In this document: piece after piece, positions 17,223 through 26,285 of the stretch
Position numbering within the stretch: position 1 is the stretch's first letter
How the letters are laid out: every line of letters starts with the position of its first letter
Source of the DNA: Fibrivirga algicola
Lineage (GTDB): Bacteria > Bacteroidota > Bacteroidia > Cytophagales > Spirosomataceae
Reading direction: 5' to 3'
NCBI RefSeq assembly: GCF_011742925.1
Contig: NZ_WAEL01000003.1
Coordinates: forward strand, 248,001 to 312,000
DNA length: 64,000 nt
Notes under the pieces: model-generated
Told to the model about the DNA's origin: nothing
Databases searched by the model: none
The model's input: only the letters and a program-made list of their open reading frames with translations
Position numbers and translations under genes: made by a program

Positions 17223-18389
17223 CTATCTCTTGAACTCGCCCTTATAAGTATCAAATACCAGGGCGTTGATCCAGTAGGCATCGCGGGTAAAGTAGAAGGT
17301 TTTCGTGTTCAGGTTACCAATCTCGCGAAAGATTTGCTGAGCCAGCAACGTACCTGCCAGACACCCCTCCCGGTTATATACCCGCCGGGTTGCTTTAGCA
17401 TGGTCACGTTCAACCAGTTCACGGAGCTTTGGGTCTTCGATCATGGCGAACGTACGACTTTGCCAGTCGATCCAGCCAGTAGGTGAATAAAGCATTTCCA
17501 CAAACTGACCAAGATCATCGAGCGTAAACTCAACGATTTCCTCTTGCACCTTTTCCGGGAAACGCCAGGTAATAAACTGGTATGCTGCACCACCGGTCAG
17601 ATAGACCATTGATCGGCCAATGTCCTTGATCCCTGGGTTATCATTAAGCGACATGCGAATCAAGGGAGCAATCGAATCCTCGACCATCATTTTGAGTCGA
17701 TTGGGATAATCAGCCGTACTCGGATTACGCAACAAAATTCGTTCAGCCAGACGACGTGCCCCCAACTCGATGGTGTATGATTTAAAGGTGTACCTGGTTA
17801 AGCCAGCGGCATTAATGTATGGCTGCAGAATGCCTCCTTTCAGATTGCCACCACCAACGTCGACCAGAATGGCCCGATCGAAGTCTTCACGGGCCAGTCC
17901 TGCCCGAACACTGTACGTGGCCTCAACTTTAGTAGGCATATCTACCACGGTAGTCATGCCAAGCGTTCGTTGCGTCTGTGCATTCACATCGGCCACGTTC
18001 GACGCCATGTTGATGCCAGACGATGTGTATATGATAAAGTCGCGATTAGACAATCCGAATACCTCACTGGCATCCCGCATCATCTCCTGTACAGTGGCTA
18101 CAGCCTCCTGAATGTCGGCTGCGCGAAGCTTACCATTGTTCAACTCCATCCCCTTGATGAGTCCTACCGTCTCCTGTCGATCGTAGACCAGTCGGTATTT
18201 TAGCTTTCCATCCTGGTGATAGAAGCCTATTACAGATAGCTTAACCCCTTGGGAGCCTATATCAAAACCTGCTCTATACCCATCAAACGTAATTGAGCGG
18301 GGCACCATCTGGGCAAAAATGCCGTTTCTGCTCATCGCAAAATTGACCAGAACGAGCAGGATTGCTCGAAGTAAGTACGTATGCTTCAT
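17223..18389 (-). CDS. Exported actin-fold (ASKHA, Ppx/GppA-like) protein, function unknown
   Basis: The 388-residue protein starts with a signal peptide (about 1-27, cleavage likely after GIFAQ). The mature part has the ASKHA nucleotide-fold signature: a first phosphate loop AGFDIGSQGVKLSVI at about 40-54, a second one ILVDVGGGNLKGG at 174-186, and an adenosine-type motif YLTGGAAYQF at 263-272. The nearest known shape is that of Ppx/GppA phosphatases. An exported ASKHA domain is odd, since ATP is absent outside the cytoplasm. A paralogue with the same order of motifs and the same C-terminal RDAxxxW-like ending (here RDAYW at 369-373) is encoded at 49459-50859. It may hydrolyse or sense a periplasmic phosphate compound, or be a non-catalytic binding protein. 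This is inference. Confidence 0.7.
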   Translation of the reverse strand: MKHTYLLRAILLVLVNFAMSRNGIFAQMVPRSITFDGYRAGFDIGSQGVKLSVIGFYHQDGKLKYRLVYDRQETVGLIKGMELNNGKLRAADIQEAVATVQEMMRDASEVFGLSNRDFIIYTSSGINMASNVADVNAQTQRTLGMTTVVDMPTKVEATYSVRAGLAREDFDRAILVDVGGGNLKGGILQPYINAAGLTRYTFKSYTIELGARRLAERILLRNPSTADYPNRLKMMVEDSIAPLIRMSLNDNPGIKDIGRSMVYLTGGAAYQFITWRFPEKVQEEIVEFTLDDLGQFVEMLYSPTGWIDWQSRTFAMIEDPKLRELVERDHAKATRRVYNREGCLAGTLLAQQIFREIGNLNTKTFYFTRDAYWINALVFDTYKGEFKR

Positions 18390-18598
18390 GTTACGACGGA
18401 GGCTAGAACGATACGTAACCCTGACGGATGTGTTACTATATCGAGGATAATGACCAAGATAATCTTCAATTTATGCAATCTATGTCATATGTCATAAATC
18501 CAGCGAAAATCAAAGTTACATACTCATTTTAATAGAGTTGACAAACGATATGCCAATTACGCGTCATTTTACTCAACTTACCTTAAAGACAGCAAAAA

Positions 18599-18619
18599 GC
18601 CCCGATTAATAACCGGGGC
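18599..18619 (-). terminator. Intrinsic terminator after dihydrolipoyl dehydrogenase
   Basis: GCCCCG (18599-18604) pairs with CGGGGC (18614-18619) around a 9-base AT-rich loop. Read on the minus strand the stem is followed by TTTTTG, giving a classic rho-independent terminator 30 bases after the lpd stop. Confidence 0.85.
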
Positions 18620-18648
18620 CTCCTACAACGATCAAAAAAAAAGAATCC

Positions 18649-20046
18649 TTACAAGTGAATCGCTTCCCCATAAGCAGCTTCAGTAGCATCTTTTATCGCC
18701 TCCGACATGGTTGGGTGTGGGTGTACTGCTTTCAGAATCTCGTGCCCCGTTGTTTCCAGGCGACGAGCCGCCACTACTTCCGCAATCATTTCGGTTACAT
18801 TGTTGCCAATGAAGTGCGCTCCGAGAAACTCACCGTATTTGGCATCGAAAATCACTTTAACGAAGCCTTCCGGCGTACCCGATGCCTTTGCTTTGCCTGA
18901 AGCGGAGAAGGGAAATTTACCCACTTTCAGTTCGTAGCCTGCTTCCCGGGCCGCTTTTTCAGTATAGCCAACCGAGGCAATTTCGGGCGTACAGTATGTG
19001 CAGCCAGGGATGTTGTTATAATTCAGCGGCTCAACGTGAGGCAGACCAGCAATCTTCTCGACGCAGATAATTGCTTCGGCCGATGCTACGTGCGCCAGCG
19101 ACTGACCCTTCGTTACGTCGCCGATCGCGTAAAAGCCGTCAACGTTTGTCTTGTAATAATCGTCAGTGACAATCTTACCACGATCAGTTTTAATACCGGT
19201 TTCTTCCAGACCGATATTCTCGATATTAGCCACTACACCCGCCGCCGACAACACAACGTCGGCCTCAAATACTTTCTCTCCCTCGGGTGTTTTCACCGAC
19301 ACTTTGCAGCCTTTTCCGCTGGTGTCTACCTTGGTTACTTCCGAACTGGTGTAAATATCAACACCCAGCTTCTTATACTGGCGCAACAGTTCCTTCGAAA
19401 TATCCTCGTCTTCAACGGGCACAATGTTCGGCAGGAACTCGATGATGGTCACTTTCGTGCCCATGCTGGCGTATACATACGCAAACTCTACGCCGATAGC
19501 CCCCGAGCCAATTACGAGCATCGAATCGGGGCGCTTTTCCAGCGTCATGGCTTTGCGGTATTCGATTACCTTCTCGCCGTCGAGCGGCACAGCCGGCAAT
19601 TGACGGGCGCGACCGCCCGTAGCGATGATAACGCTTTTGGCTTCGTACTCTGTGACCTTACCGTCCTGGGCAGTCACCTCTACTTTCTTGCCGGGTTTTA
19701 CTTTACCGTTGCCGCTGATGATGTCGATCTTGTTCTTCTTCATCAGAAAAGCAACACCCTTGCTCATGCTGTCGGCCACACCCCGGCTACGTTTGATTAC
19801 GGCGTTGAAATCAGCCGACGATTCGCCAACGGTGATGCCATAATCTTTTGAGTGCTTGATGTATTCAAAAACCTGCGCACTCTTCAGCAGAGCTTTGGTG
19901 GGTATACATCCCCAGTTGAGGCAGATCCCGCCCAGGCTTTCGCGTTCAACAACGGCTGTTTTCAAGCCCAATTGCGAAGCCCGGATGGCTGCTACATAGC
20001 CGCCGGGTCCGCTTCCTACCACGATTACATCGTACTGTGAAGCCAT
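18649..20046 (-). CDS. lpdA: Dihydrolipoyl dehydrogenase
   Basis: The 465-residue flavoprotein reoxidises dihydrolipoamide of 2-oxoacid dehydrogenase complexes with NAD+. The FAD-binding fold opens with VIVVGSGPGGYVAAIRA at about 7-23. The redox-active disulfide is CLNWGCIP (Cys42, Cys47). The NAD-binding loop is VIGSGAIGVEFAY, the second FAD motif is GFYAIGDV, and the C-terminal His-Glu pair lies in AVHPHPTMSE. Length and motifs are fully normal. It is a single gene with its own -7 box and terminator and is not linked to E1 or E2 subunits here. Confidence 0.97.
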   Translation of the reverse strand: MASQYDVIVVGSGPGGYVAAIRASQLGLKTAVVERESLGGICLNWGCIPTKALLKSAQVFEYIKHSKDYGITVGESSADFNAVIKRSRGVADSMSKGVAFLMKKNKIDIISGNGKVKPGKKVEVTAQDGKVTEYEAKSVIIATGGRARQLPAVPLDGEKVIEYRKAMTLEKRPDSMLVIGSGAIGVEFAYVYASMGTKVTIIEFLPNIVPVEDEDISKELLRQYKKLGVDIYTSSEVTKVDTSGKGCKVSVKTPEGEKVFEADVVLSAAGVVANIENIGLEETGIKTDRGKIVTDDYYKTNVDGFYAIGDVTKGQSLAHVASAEAIICVEKIAGLPHVEPLNYNNIPGCTYCTPEIASVGYTEKAAREAGYELKVGKFPFSASGKAKASGTPEGFVKVIFDAKYGEFLGAHFIGNNVTEMIAEVVAARRLETTGHEILKAVHPHPTMSEAIKDATEAAYGEAIHL

Positions 20047-20103
20047 TATAAAACTTGTTCGAAGTTGATGTCTGACGTTAAACTAAACGTCGATTTCAAA
20101 ACG

Positions 20104-20111
20104 CAAAGGTA
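20104..20111 (-). promoter_or_regulatory. Candidate -7 box for lpdA
   Basis: TACCTTTG on the minus strand fits TAnnTTTG and lies 57 bases before the lpdA start. No clear -33 box is seen. Confidence 0.35.
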
Positions 20112-20172
20112 GGTTGAAAAGTTGACGGCTGATGACCCTGCACCAAAACCAAACCCGCCCACTGCTTTGTTG

Positions 20173-20180
20173 TATCTTTA
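20173..20180 (+). promoter_or_regulatory. Candidate -7 box for prfB
   Basis: TATCTTTA on the plus strand matches seven of eight positions of the TAnnTTTG-type box and ends 18 bases before the prfB ATG. Confidence 0.35.
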
Positions 20181-20198
20181 CGCGGTTTATTTGCTTAT

Positions 20199-21272
20199 AT
20201 GACTACTGAACAAGTACAGGAACTCCGGGGCCGGGTCGAGGCGCTACGGGGTTATTTAGATTACGACAACAAAAAACAGCAGCTTGCCGAGTTAGAGCAG
20301 CAAACCTTCCAGCCCGAGTTCTGGACCGATGCTGCCCGCGCTGAGGGCGTGATGAAGCAGGTACGTGGTTTGAAAGGCTGGATCACCAGCTATGAAAAGC
20401 TGCTTACGGAGTTTGGCGACCTCGAAACCCTGTATGAATTTTTCGAAGCGGGGGATGTGTCTGAAGAAGAAGTAGACGCCGAGAGCCACAAGCTTCAGAT
20501 TACGCTTGATGAGCTGGAGTTGAAAAAGATGCTCAGCAATGAAGAAGACCAGCTCTCGGCTGTGCTGGAAATTAACTCCGGAGCAGGTGGTACCGAAAGT
20601 CAGGACTGGGCCGATATGCTGTACCGAATGTATATGCGCTGGGCCGAAAAACACGGCTACGGCGTCAAACAGGTCGACTATCAGGATGGCGACACGGCTG
20701 GAATCAAGTCAGCTACGATCGAGATTGACGGACCGCTGGCGTATGGTTACCTGAAATCAGAGAATGGCGTACACCGGTTGGTGCGAATCTCACCATTTGA
20801 CTCCAACGCCCGCCGCCACACGTCCTTTGCTTCTGTGTATGCCTACCCGCTCGTCGATGATACGATTGAGATTGAGGTTAACCCTGCCGACATCACCTGG
20901 GATACATTCAGGTCGGGTGGCGCTGGTGGACAGAACGTGAACAAAGTGGAAACGGCTGTTCGCCTTCGGCATAAACCGTCAGGCTTGATTATTGAATGTC
21001 AGCAGGAACGTAGCCAGTTGATGAATAAAGAGGTAGCAATCCGCCTGTTAAAATCGAAATTATACCAGATCGAAGTAGAAAAGCGAAATGCCGCCCGAGC
21101 CGAAATTGAGGCTAGTAAGCAAAAAATTGAGTGGGGTTCGCAGATACGCTCGTATGTCCTTGACGATCGGCGGGTGAAAGATCACCGCACGGGCTACCAA
21201 ACCTCAAATACCGAGGCCGTGCTGGATGGCGATATCGATGGGTTCATCAAAGCATTCCTGCTAGAGCAGTAA
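20199..21272 (+). CDS. prfB: Peptide chain release factor 2, encoded without a frameshift
   Basis: The 357-residue protein ends translation at UGA and UAA codons. The stop-codon recognition tripeptide is SPF (in [15 protein letters not shown]), the RF2 type, and the catalytic loop is GGQ at 243-245 ([13 protein letters not shown]). The N-terminal peptide RGYLDYD, which in E. coli spans the programmed +1 frameshift, is present at residues 17-23. Here it is read from CGG GGT TAT TTA GAT in one frame, so there is no in-frame UGA and no autoregulatory shift. The gene is divergent from lpdA and stands alone. Confidence 0.96.
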   Translation: MTTEQVQELRGRVEALRGYLDYDNKKQQLAELEQQTFQPEFWTDAARAEGVMKQVRGLKGWITSYEKLLTEFGDLETLYEFFEAGDVSEEEVDAESHKLQITLDELELKKMLSNEEDQLSAVLEINSGAGGTESQDWADMLYRMYMRWAEKHGYGVKQVDYQDGDTAGIKSATIEIDGPLAYGYLKSENGVHRLVRISPFDSNARRHTSFASVYAYPLVDDTIEIEVNPADITWDTFRSGGAGGQNVNKVETAVRLRHKPSGLIIECQQERSQLMNKEVAIRLLKSKLYQIEVEKRNAARAEIEASKQKIEWGSQIRSYVLDDRRVKDHRTGYQTSNTEAVLDGDIDGFIKAFLLEQ

Positions 21273-21298
21273 GCGCTTGCTTTCCCGGTAGTATTGAT

Positions 21299-22273
21299 TT
21301 AGACGACCATTAACACCTTACCCATGACCCGCCGAAAAAGCATATCGTTGAGGGCATCAGCAGCTTGTTCGAGTGGGTACGTGGCGTAAATGTGGGGGAT
21401 AAGTTGCCCCTGTTGCCAGAACTGAAGCAGTTCCTGCACATTTTGCCTGTTCTCTTCTGGTTGGCGCTCAGCAAAGGCGCCCCAGAATACGCCTACTACC
21501 GAGCATCCTTTCAACAGCGGCAGGTTGAGTGGAAGCGAAGGAATAGAACCAGCAGCAAACCCAACAACCAGATACCGCCCGCCCCAGGCCATCGACCGGA
21601 GCGCAGGCTCAGCTAAATCGCCGCCAACGGGATCGTAAATCACATCGGCGCCTTTCTTGCCAACTAACTCAGTCAGGCGGTCGCGTAGTGGCTGAGTAGT
21701 ATAATTGATAGTTTCATCGGCTCCATACTGGCGACAGAGTGCCAGTTTCTCGTCAGTGGAGGCAGCGGCAATCACCCGGGCGCCTAATAGCTTACCTAAG
21801 GTTACGGCTGCCAGACCAACACCGCCCGCGGCCCCAAGCACCAGGATCGTTTCGCCGGCACGTACCTGCGCACGCTGCTTGAGCGCATGGTACGACGTGC
21901 CATACGTGTACATGAGCGAAGCCGCCGTGGTATAATCCATCCCATTGGGCATCGGAAAAGTCTTGTAGGCGTTGGCCAGTACACCTTCGGCAAAACCGCC
22001 CCAGCCCGTCAGTGCAAATACATTGTCGCCGGGTTTAACATGCGCGACCCCCTCACCTACTTCGCGTACGACACCCGCTACTTCACCACCCGGCGAAAAC
22101 GGGAAATCGGGCTTGAACTGGTATTTGCCTTCAATAATGAGTGTGTCCGGGAAGTTCACTCCGCAGGCTTTTACTTCGATCACAACAGTACCGGGCGTAG
22201 CCACAGGCCAGGCAATGTCATCGACAACCAGCGTATCAGGGGGCCCAAACTCACGGCAGAGTACAGCTTTCAT
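21299..22273 (-). CDS. NAD(P)H:quinone oxidoreductase family protein (zinc-free MDR)
   Basis: This 324-residue medium-chain dehydrogenase has the GroES-like N-terminal domain (VKACGVNFPDTLIIEGKYQ, FSPGGEVAGVV) and a Rossmann domain with GAAGGVG at 147-153, followed by ASTDEKLALCRQYGADETINY. The Cys and His ligands of zinc alcohol dehydrogenases are missing, which places it with quinone oxidoreductases or crotonyl-CoA-reductase-like enzymes that use NADPH. The substrate is unknown. A strong hairpin separates it from the upstream regulator gene, so it probably has its own promoter. Confidence 0.88.
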   Translation of the reverse strand: MKAVLCREFGPPDTLVVDDIAWPVATPGTVVIEVKACGVNFPDTLIIEGKYQFKPDFPFSPGGEVAGVVREVGEGVAHVKPGDNVFALTGWGGFAEGVLANAYKTFPMPNGMDYTTAASLMYTYGTSYHALKQRAQVRAGETILVLGAAGGVGLAAVTLGKLLGARVIAAASTDEKLALCRQYGADETINYTTQPLRDRLTELVGKKGADVIYDPVGGDLAEPALRSMAWGGRYLVVGFAAGSIPSLPLNLPLLKGCSVVGVFWGAFAERQPEENRQNVQELLQFWQQGQLIPHIYATYPLEQAADALNDMLFRRVMGKVLMVV

Positions 22274-22308
22274 AAGCTACAAATTAAAAAATCGTCACTC
22301 TAAAAAGG

Positions 22309-22362
22309 CGGTTCATTGTTACTTACGCAAGCACATTACTGAGCGTGAGCAACAATGAACCG
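22309..22362 (-). terminator. Long two-part hairpin after the sigma-54 activator gene
   Basis: CGGTTCATTGTT (22309-22320) pairs perfectly with AACAATGAACCG (22351-22362). An inner stem CTTACGC/GCGTGAG (22322-22328 and 22343-22349, one G-U pair) extends it. It lies about 40 bases after the stop of the regulator gene. Confidence 0.65.
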
Positions 22363-22402
22363 ATCTTCCAGACTGACGACCCACTATGTCTACTAATTGT
22401 AA

Positions 22403-23554
22403 TCAGGCGTACATTTTTACATCTTCGAGTGTGATTGCCTCACCACACATGATGACGAGCCGCTCAATGACGTTGCGCAACTCCCGAACGTTACCCGTCC
22501 AGGGCATTGATTGCAGGTACGCCATGGCTGCCGGGTCAATATCTTTTATTGGCGAGTTATAATCGACGCTAATGTCCTGCAAAAATTTATCGGCCAGCAG
22601 CGGAATATCTTCCTTACGGTCGGCCAGGGCAGGTACGTGAATAACGATGACGCTGAGGCGGTGAAATAAGTCCTCGCGAAAATTACCATCGGCAATCTCC
22701 TTACGAAGGTCTTTGTTCGTTGCTGCAATAACCCGCACGTTCACTTTGATTTCCTTATCACCCCCAACGCGGGTGATTTTGCTTTCTTGCAGGGCACGCA
22801 GCACTTTGGCCTGCGCCGATAGACTCATATCACCGATTTCGTCGAGGAACAACGTACCGCCATCGGCCTGTTCGAATTTACCGATTCGTTTTGAGGCCGC
22901 ACCGGTAAACGCACCCCGCTCATGACCGAACAGCTCACTCTCGATGAGTTCCCCAGGAATGGCAGCGCAGTTTACTTCGACGAGCGGCATGCCAGCCCGG
23001 TTGCCTTTCTCATGAATGCCTTTAGCGACCATCTCTTTACCAGAGCCGTTAGGACCCGTAACCAATACCCGCGCCTCTGTAGCAGCTACCCGGTTGATGG
23101 TCTCCTTCACTTTCCGAATCGGACTTGATTCACCAACGATCTCGTTGATTTTGTAAATCCGCTTCTTGAGTGTTTTGGTCTCTGCTACCAGCTTCGACTT
23201 TTCGATGGCATTACGAACAGTAACCAGCAACCGATTCAGATCGGGTGGTTTCATGATGAAGTCGAAGGCACCCCGTTTGGTAGCCTCTACCGCGTTTTCA
23301 ACGTTGCCAAAAGCCGAAATCATGATGAACTGCGTACCCCGTTCGGCCTCGTTGGCTTTTAGGAGCATCTCCAATCCATCCATTTTAGGCATTTTAATGT
23401 CGCATAAAGCAACATCGTACCGCGATTTCAGCACCATATCAAGGCCTTCTTCGCCGTCTTTGGCCTCGTCGACCTCGTAGCCCTCATATTCTAAAATATC
23501 GCGCAGGGCTGCCCGGATGCTTTTTTCGTCATCAATGATGATGAGTTTGGCCAT
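22403..23554 (-). CDS. NtrC-type sigma-54 activating response regulator lacking a DNA-binding domain
   Basis: The 383-residue protein has a receiver domain (1-120; acidic pair at 8-9, phospho-acceptor Asp52 in CDIKMP, Lys102) and a sigma-54 AAA+ domain with Walker A GPNGSGKE at 167-174, the sigma-54 contact loop GAFTGA at 214-219, Walker B LFLDEIGD near 235-242 and the arginine-finger region. It stops about 20 residues after the lid subdomain (NVRELRNVIERLVIMCG), where family members usually continue with a Fis-type helix-turn-helix. It can therefore activate sigma-54 polymerase but cannot itself bind DNA in the usual way. The stop is followed by a hairpin, so the ending looks genuine. The partner kinase may be the one at 26368-27642; this is inference. 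Confidence 0.93.
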   Translation of the reverse strand: MAKLIIIDDEKSIRAALRDILEYEGYEVDEAKDGEEGLDMVLKSRYDVALCDIKMPKMDGLEMLLKANEAERGTQFIMISAFGNVENAVEATKRGAFDFIMKPPDLNRLLVTVRNAIEKSKLVAETKTLKKRIYKINEIVGESSPIRKVKETINRVAATEARVLVTGPNGSGKEMVAKGIHEKGNRAGMPLVEVNCAAIPGELIESELFGHERGAFTGAASKRIGKFEQADGGTLFLDEIGDMSLSAQAKVLRALQESKITRVGGDKEIKVNVRVIAATNKDLRKEIADGNFREDLFHRLSVIVIHVPALADRKEDIPLLADKFLQDISVDYNSPIKDIDPAAMAYLQSMPWTGNVRELRNVIERLVIMCGEAITLEDVKMYA

Positions 23555-23772
23555 AAAGTATATAAAAAAACGTAGTCGATAAATAGATGTTTACTACTAT
23601 GCCAATTAGATAGCATAAATTCGTTAGGTGCTTTAACAAATCGAAGTAAGGTCATTACGCACAAGGAAACAACATCAATGCGCTTATTTATAGGTTTCGT
23701 TATTTTAACGGCGAACGTAACGAAGTACAAAGCATGTAGTGCTGAGGTGAATCAGGCTGGTTAAGGGAACAT

Positions 23773-23806
23773 AAAAAAGGCCAACCTGTTTAGGTAAGCC
23801 TTTTCT
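23773..23806 (-). terminator. Intrinsic terminator after the DUF4142 gene
   Basis: AAAAGGC (about 23775-23781) pairs with GCCTTTT (23798-23804), with AACCT/AGGT pairing inside. On the minus strand the stem is followed by a T-run (GGCCTTTTTTATG), as expected for the DUF4142 gene that ends at 23823. Confidence 0.8.
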
Positions 23807-23822
23807 TTAACTATGTTATTCC

Positions 23823-24470
23823 TTACTTACCACTGTTCATGGCACTGTTACTGCGCATTTTTGTGCTTAGTTCACGGGCCACTTTCAAGTGCGTTTTTAC
23901 CAGCGGATGAGCTGCTTTAGCTACAGCCATCAGGTTGGCGTCCTGTCCCCGGCTCTCTACCTTCGACATTACTTTATCGAGCGTTTCGTGGCCTTTCACG
24001 GCATGTTCCTGCACATAATGCCGATCCAGCGCTACGCCCGACATACCCTGCATCTTGGTTACCATTTCTTGCGTTTTAGCATCGGGGGTGCTGGGTAATG
24101 TAACGCCTTTCGCTGTAGCGATCTCCTGTAGCTTAGCTGACAAACCCGTTTGCTCGTCTATCTCAGCCTGCGCAATCTCGCGAATCTCAGGATTAGTTGA
24201 TTTTTGAACAGCCACTTTACTTGTTTCCAGTTGCATCATGCCGCCCATAGCCACCTGCATCATCAGGTCCTCGTCAGCTTTCGACAATTTCGTGCTGTTC
24301 GGGGTGATCGCTGCTACGGTTGATGCTCCTTCTTTATTCATGCGGTCGAACTCAATTTTGCTGGTTCGCCCAACTAAATCACTGTCCATACGGCTGGTTT
24401 GAGCCACCGCCAAGTCTGCGGTGAACAGCGTAGCTATCAAGCCTGCGCTTACGATCAATGTACGTTTCAT
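23823..24470 (-). CDS. DUF4142 domain exported protein
   Basis: The 215-residue protein has a signal peptide (about 1-23, cleavage near VAQT). It then has a helical DUF4142 domain (about 60-205) with KADEDLMMQVAMGGMMQLETSKVA, NPEIREIAQAEIDEQTGLSAKL, DRHYVQEHAVKGHETLDKV and AHPLVKTHLKVARELSTKM. This domain forms a ferritin-like four-helix bundle in related families, but no metal-binding pattern is secure here. DUF4142 proteins are periplasmic and of unknown function, often linked to stress. The gene is single, with its own terminator and more than 250 bases between it and the neighbouring sigma-54 activator. Confidence 0.85.
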   Translation of the reverse strand: MKRTLIVSAGLIATLFTADLAVAQTSRMDSDLVGRTSKIEFDRMNKEGASTVAAITPNSTKLSKADEDLMMQVAMGGMMQLETSKVAVQKSTNPEIREIAQAEIDEQTGLSAKLQEIATAKGVTLPSTPDAKTQEMVTKMQGMSGVALDRHYVQEHAVKGHETLDKVMSKVESRGQDANLMAVAKAAHPLVKTHLKVARELSTKMRSNSAMNSGK

Positions 24471-24608
24471 ATACGTTGTTATTTGTTGTCTAAATACACA
24501 GACTTAACCGCCCCACCAGTTAAGTGTTTGTCGATTGGAAGATAAAGACCATAAACTCTATATATTTTAAATAGAATTACAAATCGGCGGCGAAAACAGC
24601 TTTTCTGA

Positions 24609-25706
24609 CTACAGAGCCACCAGTAAATTACACCCGCGTATATCAGCATTATCGAAGCGACCCATGATCCTGAACGTACCAGATGGCCCCTCGTACTGCC
24701 CCAGATCCTGAGTTTCGATAAACGCGCACGAATCCAGATTTGCCAGATCGATAACGTTTACTCCACCCGTTTGCTTACCCGATGTTGTTCCCGGCAAATA
24801 GTGATGGAACGGGTCGTTCAGATCGCGGAGACGTACCTGTATAGTCGCTCCCGGCTGAAAGATACCTGCCCCCGTTGAATATGCCTGCGATAACAATTCG
24901 GTCATGCCGTACTCGGAATGGATGGCCGATACGCCCAGCTTTCCCTTCAACTCTTCATGTACTTCCTCGCGGAGCATCTCACGCCGCCGCCCCTTCATGC
25001 CGCCAGTTTCCATTACCACCAAGTCGGGATGCGCACCCACCCACGTCAGCGATTCAGCAGCCTCATCGACCCAGTCGAGTAAGCCGAAGGTAACCCCAAT
25101 CAGCAGCACTTTCCTGGCAAGCTCACCGCTGCCCTCAGAGCGTTGGCTATTGTGTCGTGCTTCCTGCGTCAACTGGCGAAGACGGTTAGTCAATTCGGCG
25201 TGATTATTTAGGAAAAAACCAGATTGACTGGAGCCTGATAGCGTCATAAATCGCTGAACCATATATACCAACGACGAGTTATTTCGTTCCAGATACGACG
25301 GTAACAAACCCAGAATATGGAACTGGCTCAGTGGTCCGTAAGTAGCCTCGAACAGGCGTTGGCAAACGGCATCGTAGAGTGACAAATCGGGCACCAGATG
25401 TCGACTGGTGGTTTCCCCGGTGGTTCCGCTACTAGCAAACTCGGTGGGGCCGGGTACGTCTGGTATCAGTATACGATGCGTCTTGAAGAAGCTGATCGGT
25501 AGAAATGGCACCTCGTCAAGAGACCTTACCTTGTCGGGCAAGCAGCGCAGGTGATGCAGGTATTCGGCATACACAGCATTATAGCGGGCCTGATACTGGA
25601 ACAGTTCGAGGGCCAGTGCATCAAAATCGGGGGGCGTTACGTTGAGTATACGTTGCCGGAGCGACGATCGCCAGTCGGATTGGGATAAAAACACAGTAGC
25701 TTGCAA
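24609..25706 (-). CDS. LuxE-like acyl-protein synthetase / acyltransferase
   Basis: The 365-residue protein belongs to the adenylate-forming superfamily on the LuxE branch. It has VPFLPISFFKTHRIL, the phosphate-binding stretch FASSGTTGETTSRH (about 90-103), VVMETGGMKGRRREM and SEYGMTELLSQAYS. LuxE activates fatty acids and transfers them to a partner reductase. Free-standing homologues in Bacteroidota are usually annotated as acyl transferases of unknown target. No luxC-like partner is nearby. There is no ATG near the 5' end, so translation probably begins at the TTG at 25706 or the GTG four codons later. It is divergent from a lipoprotein gene, with only 20 bases between starts. Confidence 0.85.
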   Translation of the reverse strand: MQATVFLSQSDWRSSLRQRILNVTPPDFDALALELFQYQARYNAVYAEYLHHLRCLPDKVRSLDEVPFLPISFFKTHRILIPDVPGPTEFASSGTTGETTSRHLVPDLSLYDAVCQRLFEATYGPLSQFHILGLLPSYLERNNSSLVYMVQRFMTLSGSSQSGFFLNNHAELTNRLRQLTQEARHNSQRSEGSGELARKVLLIGVTFGLLDWVDEAAESLTWVGAHPDLVVMETGGMKGRRREMLREEVHEELKGKLGVSAIHSEYGMTELLSQAYSTGAGIFQPGATIQVRLRDLNDPFHHYLPGTTSGKQTGGVNVIDLANLDSCAFIETQDLGQYEGPSGTFRIMGRFDNADIRGCNLLVAL

Positions 25707-25726
25707 AAATTCAGTACGTTAACAGC

Positions 25727-26272
25727 ATGCGCAGACAACTAATTCATAGGGGACTAGTAGGGGTGGTTCTTGCAGCGACCTTAACAGCCTGTTTTACGGA
25801 GCCCAATTACAGCGATATACCAGAAATTCGCTTGATTGGTCAACCCGTGAAAGTTACGCTTGAGGCCGGTTCCGGCGTAGGTCAGGCCCGGCGTGATTCG
25901 GTCATCATGACCATCAGGCTACAGGACGGCACAGGCGACATTGGCGAAGATACACGCGACACCTCCCGGATTCGCCGCCTATTTAGTAAGGAAACCTGGG
26001 GTAACTACGAAATCAAGACGTTTGAGTCTGTGAACGGCGTCGATAAAGAACTGCCGTCAATCGATAACCAAAAACTCTATTTCCCACGTTCGCCACTGGG
26101 TGAGCAAAAGGGCGCCGTTGAAGGAGATATCGATTTCAGCCAGGTATTCCCCTACCAGCGCCCATTCCGAATGGCCCGTATCCGTTTCCAGGTACGTATC
26201 CGCGACCGGGCAATGAACGTCAGCAACGTAATCACAACCGATACGATCTCCGTACCGCTAAACGGGCGATAG
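25727..26272 (+). CDS. Predicted lipoprotein, function unknown
   Basis: The 181-residue protein has a lipoprotein signal (MRRQLIHRGLVGVVLAATLTAC, Cys22). The mature part is rich in beta-prone segments with Thr/Arg/Asp (VIMTIRLQDGTGDIGED, FRMARIRFQVRIRDRAMNVSNVI), which suggests an immunoglobulin-like or Cna-B-like beta sandwich. I do not recognise a named family. It probably sits in the outer or inner membrane facing the periplasm. It shares a very short divergent region with the LuxE-like gene. Confidence 0.75.
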   Translation: MRRQLIHRGLVGVVLAATLTACFTEPNYSDIPEIRLIGQPVKVTLEAGSGVGQARRDSVIMTIRLQDGTGDIGEDTRDTSRIRRLFSKETWGNYEIKTFESVNGVDKELPSIDNQKLYFPRSPLGEQKGAVEGDIDFSQVFPYQRPFRMARIRFQVRIRDRAMNVSNVITTDTISVPLNGR

Positions 26273-26285
26273 GACTTTCTTTGGT

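Noticed and set aside
19036-19851. A 271-codon plus-strand reading frame
   Set aside because: It is fully antisense to lpdA, whose protein is certain. The translated text is low in normal protein features.
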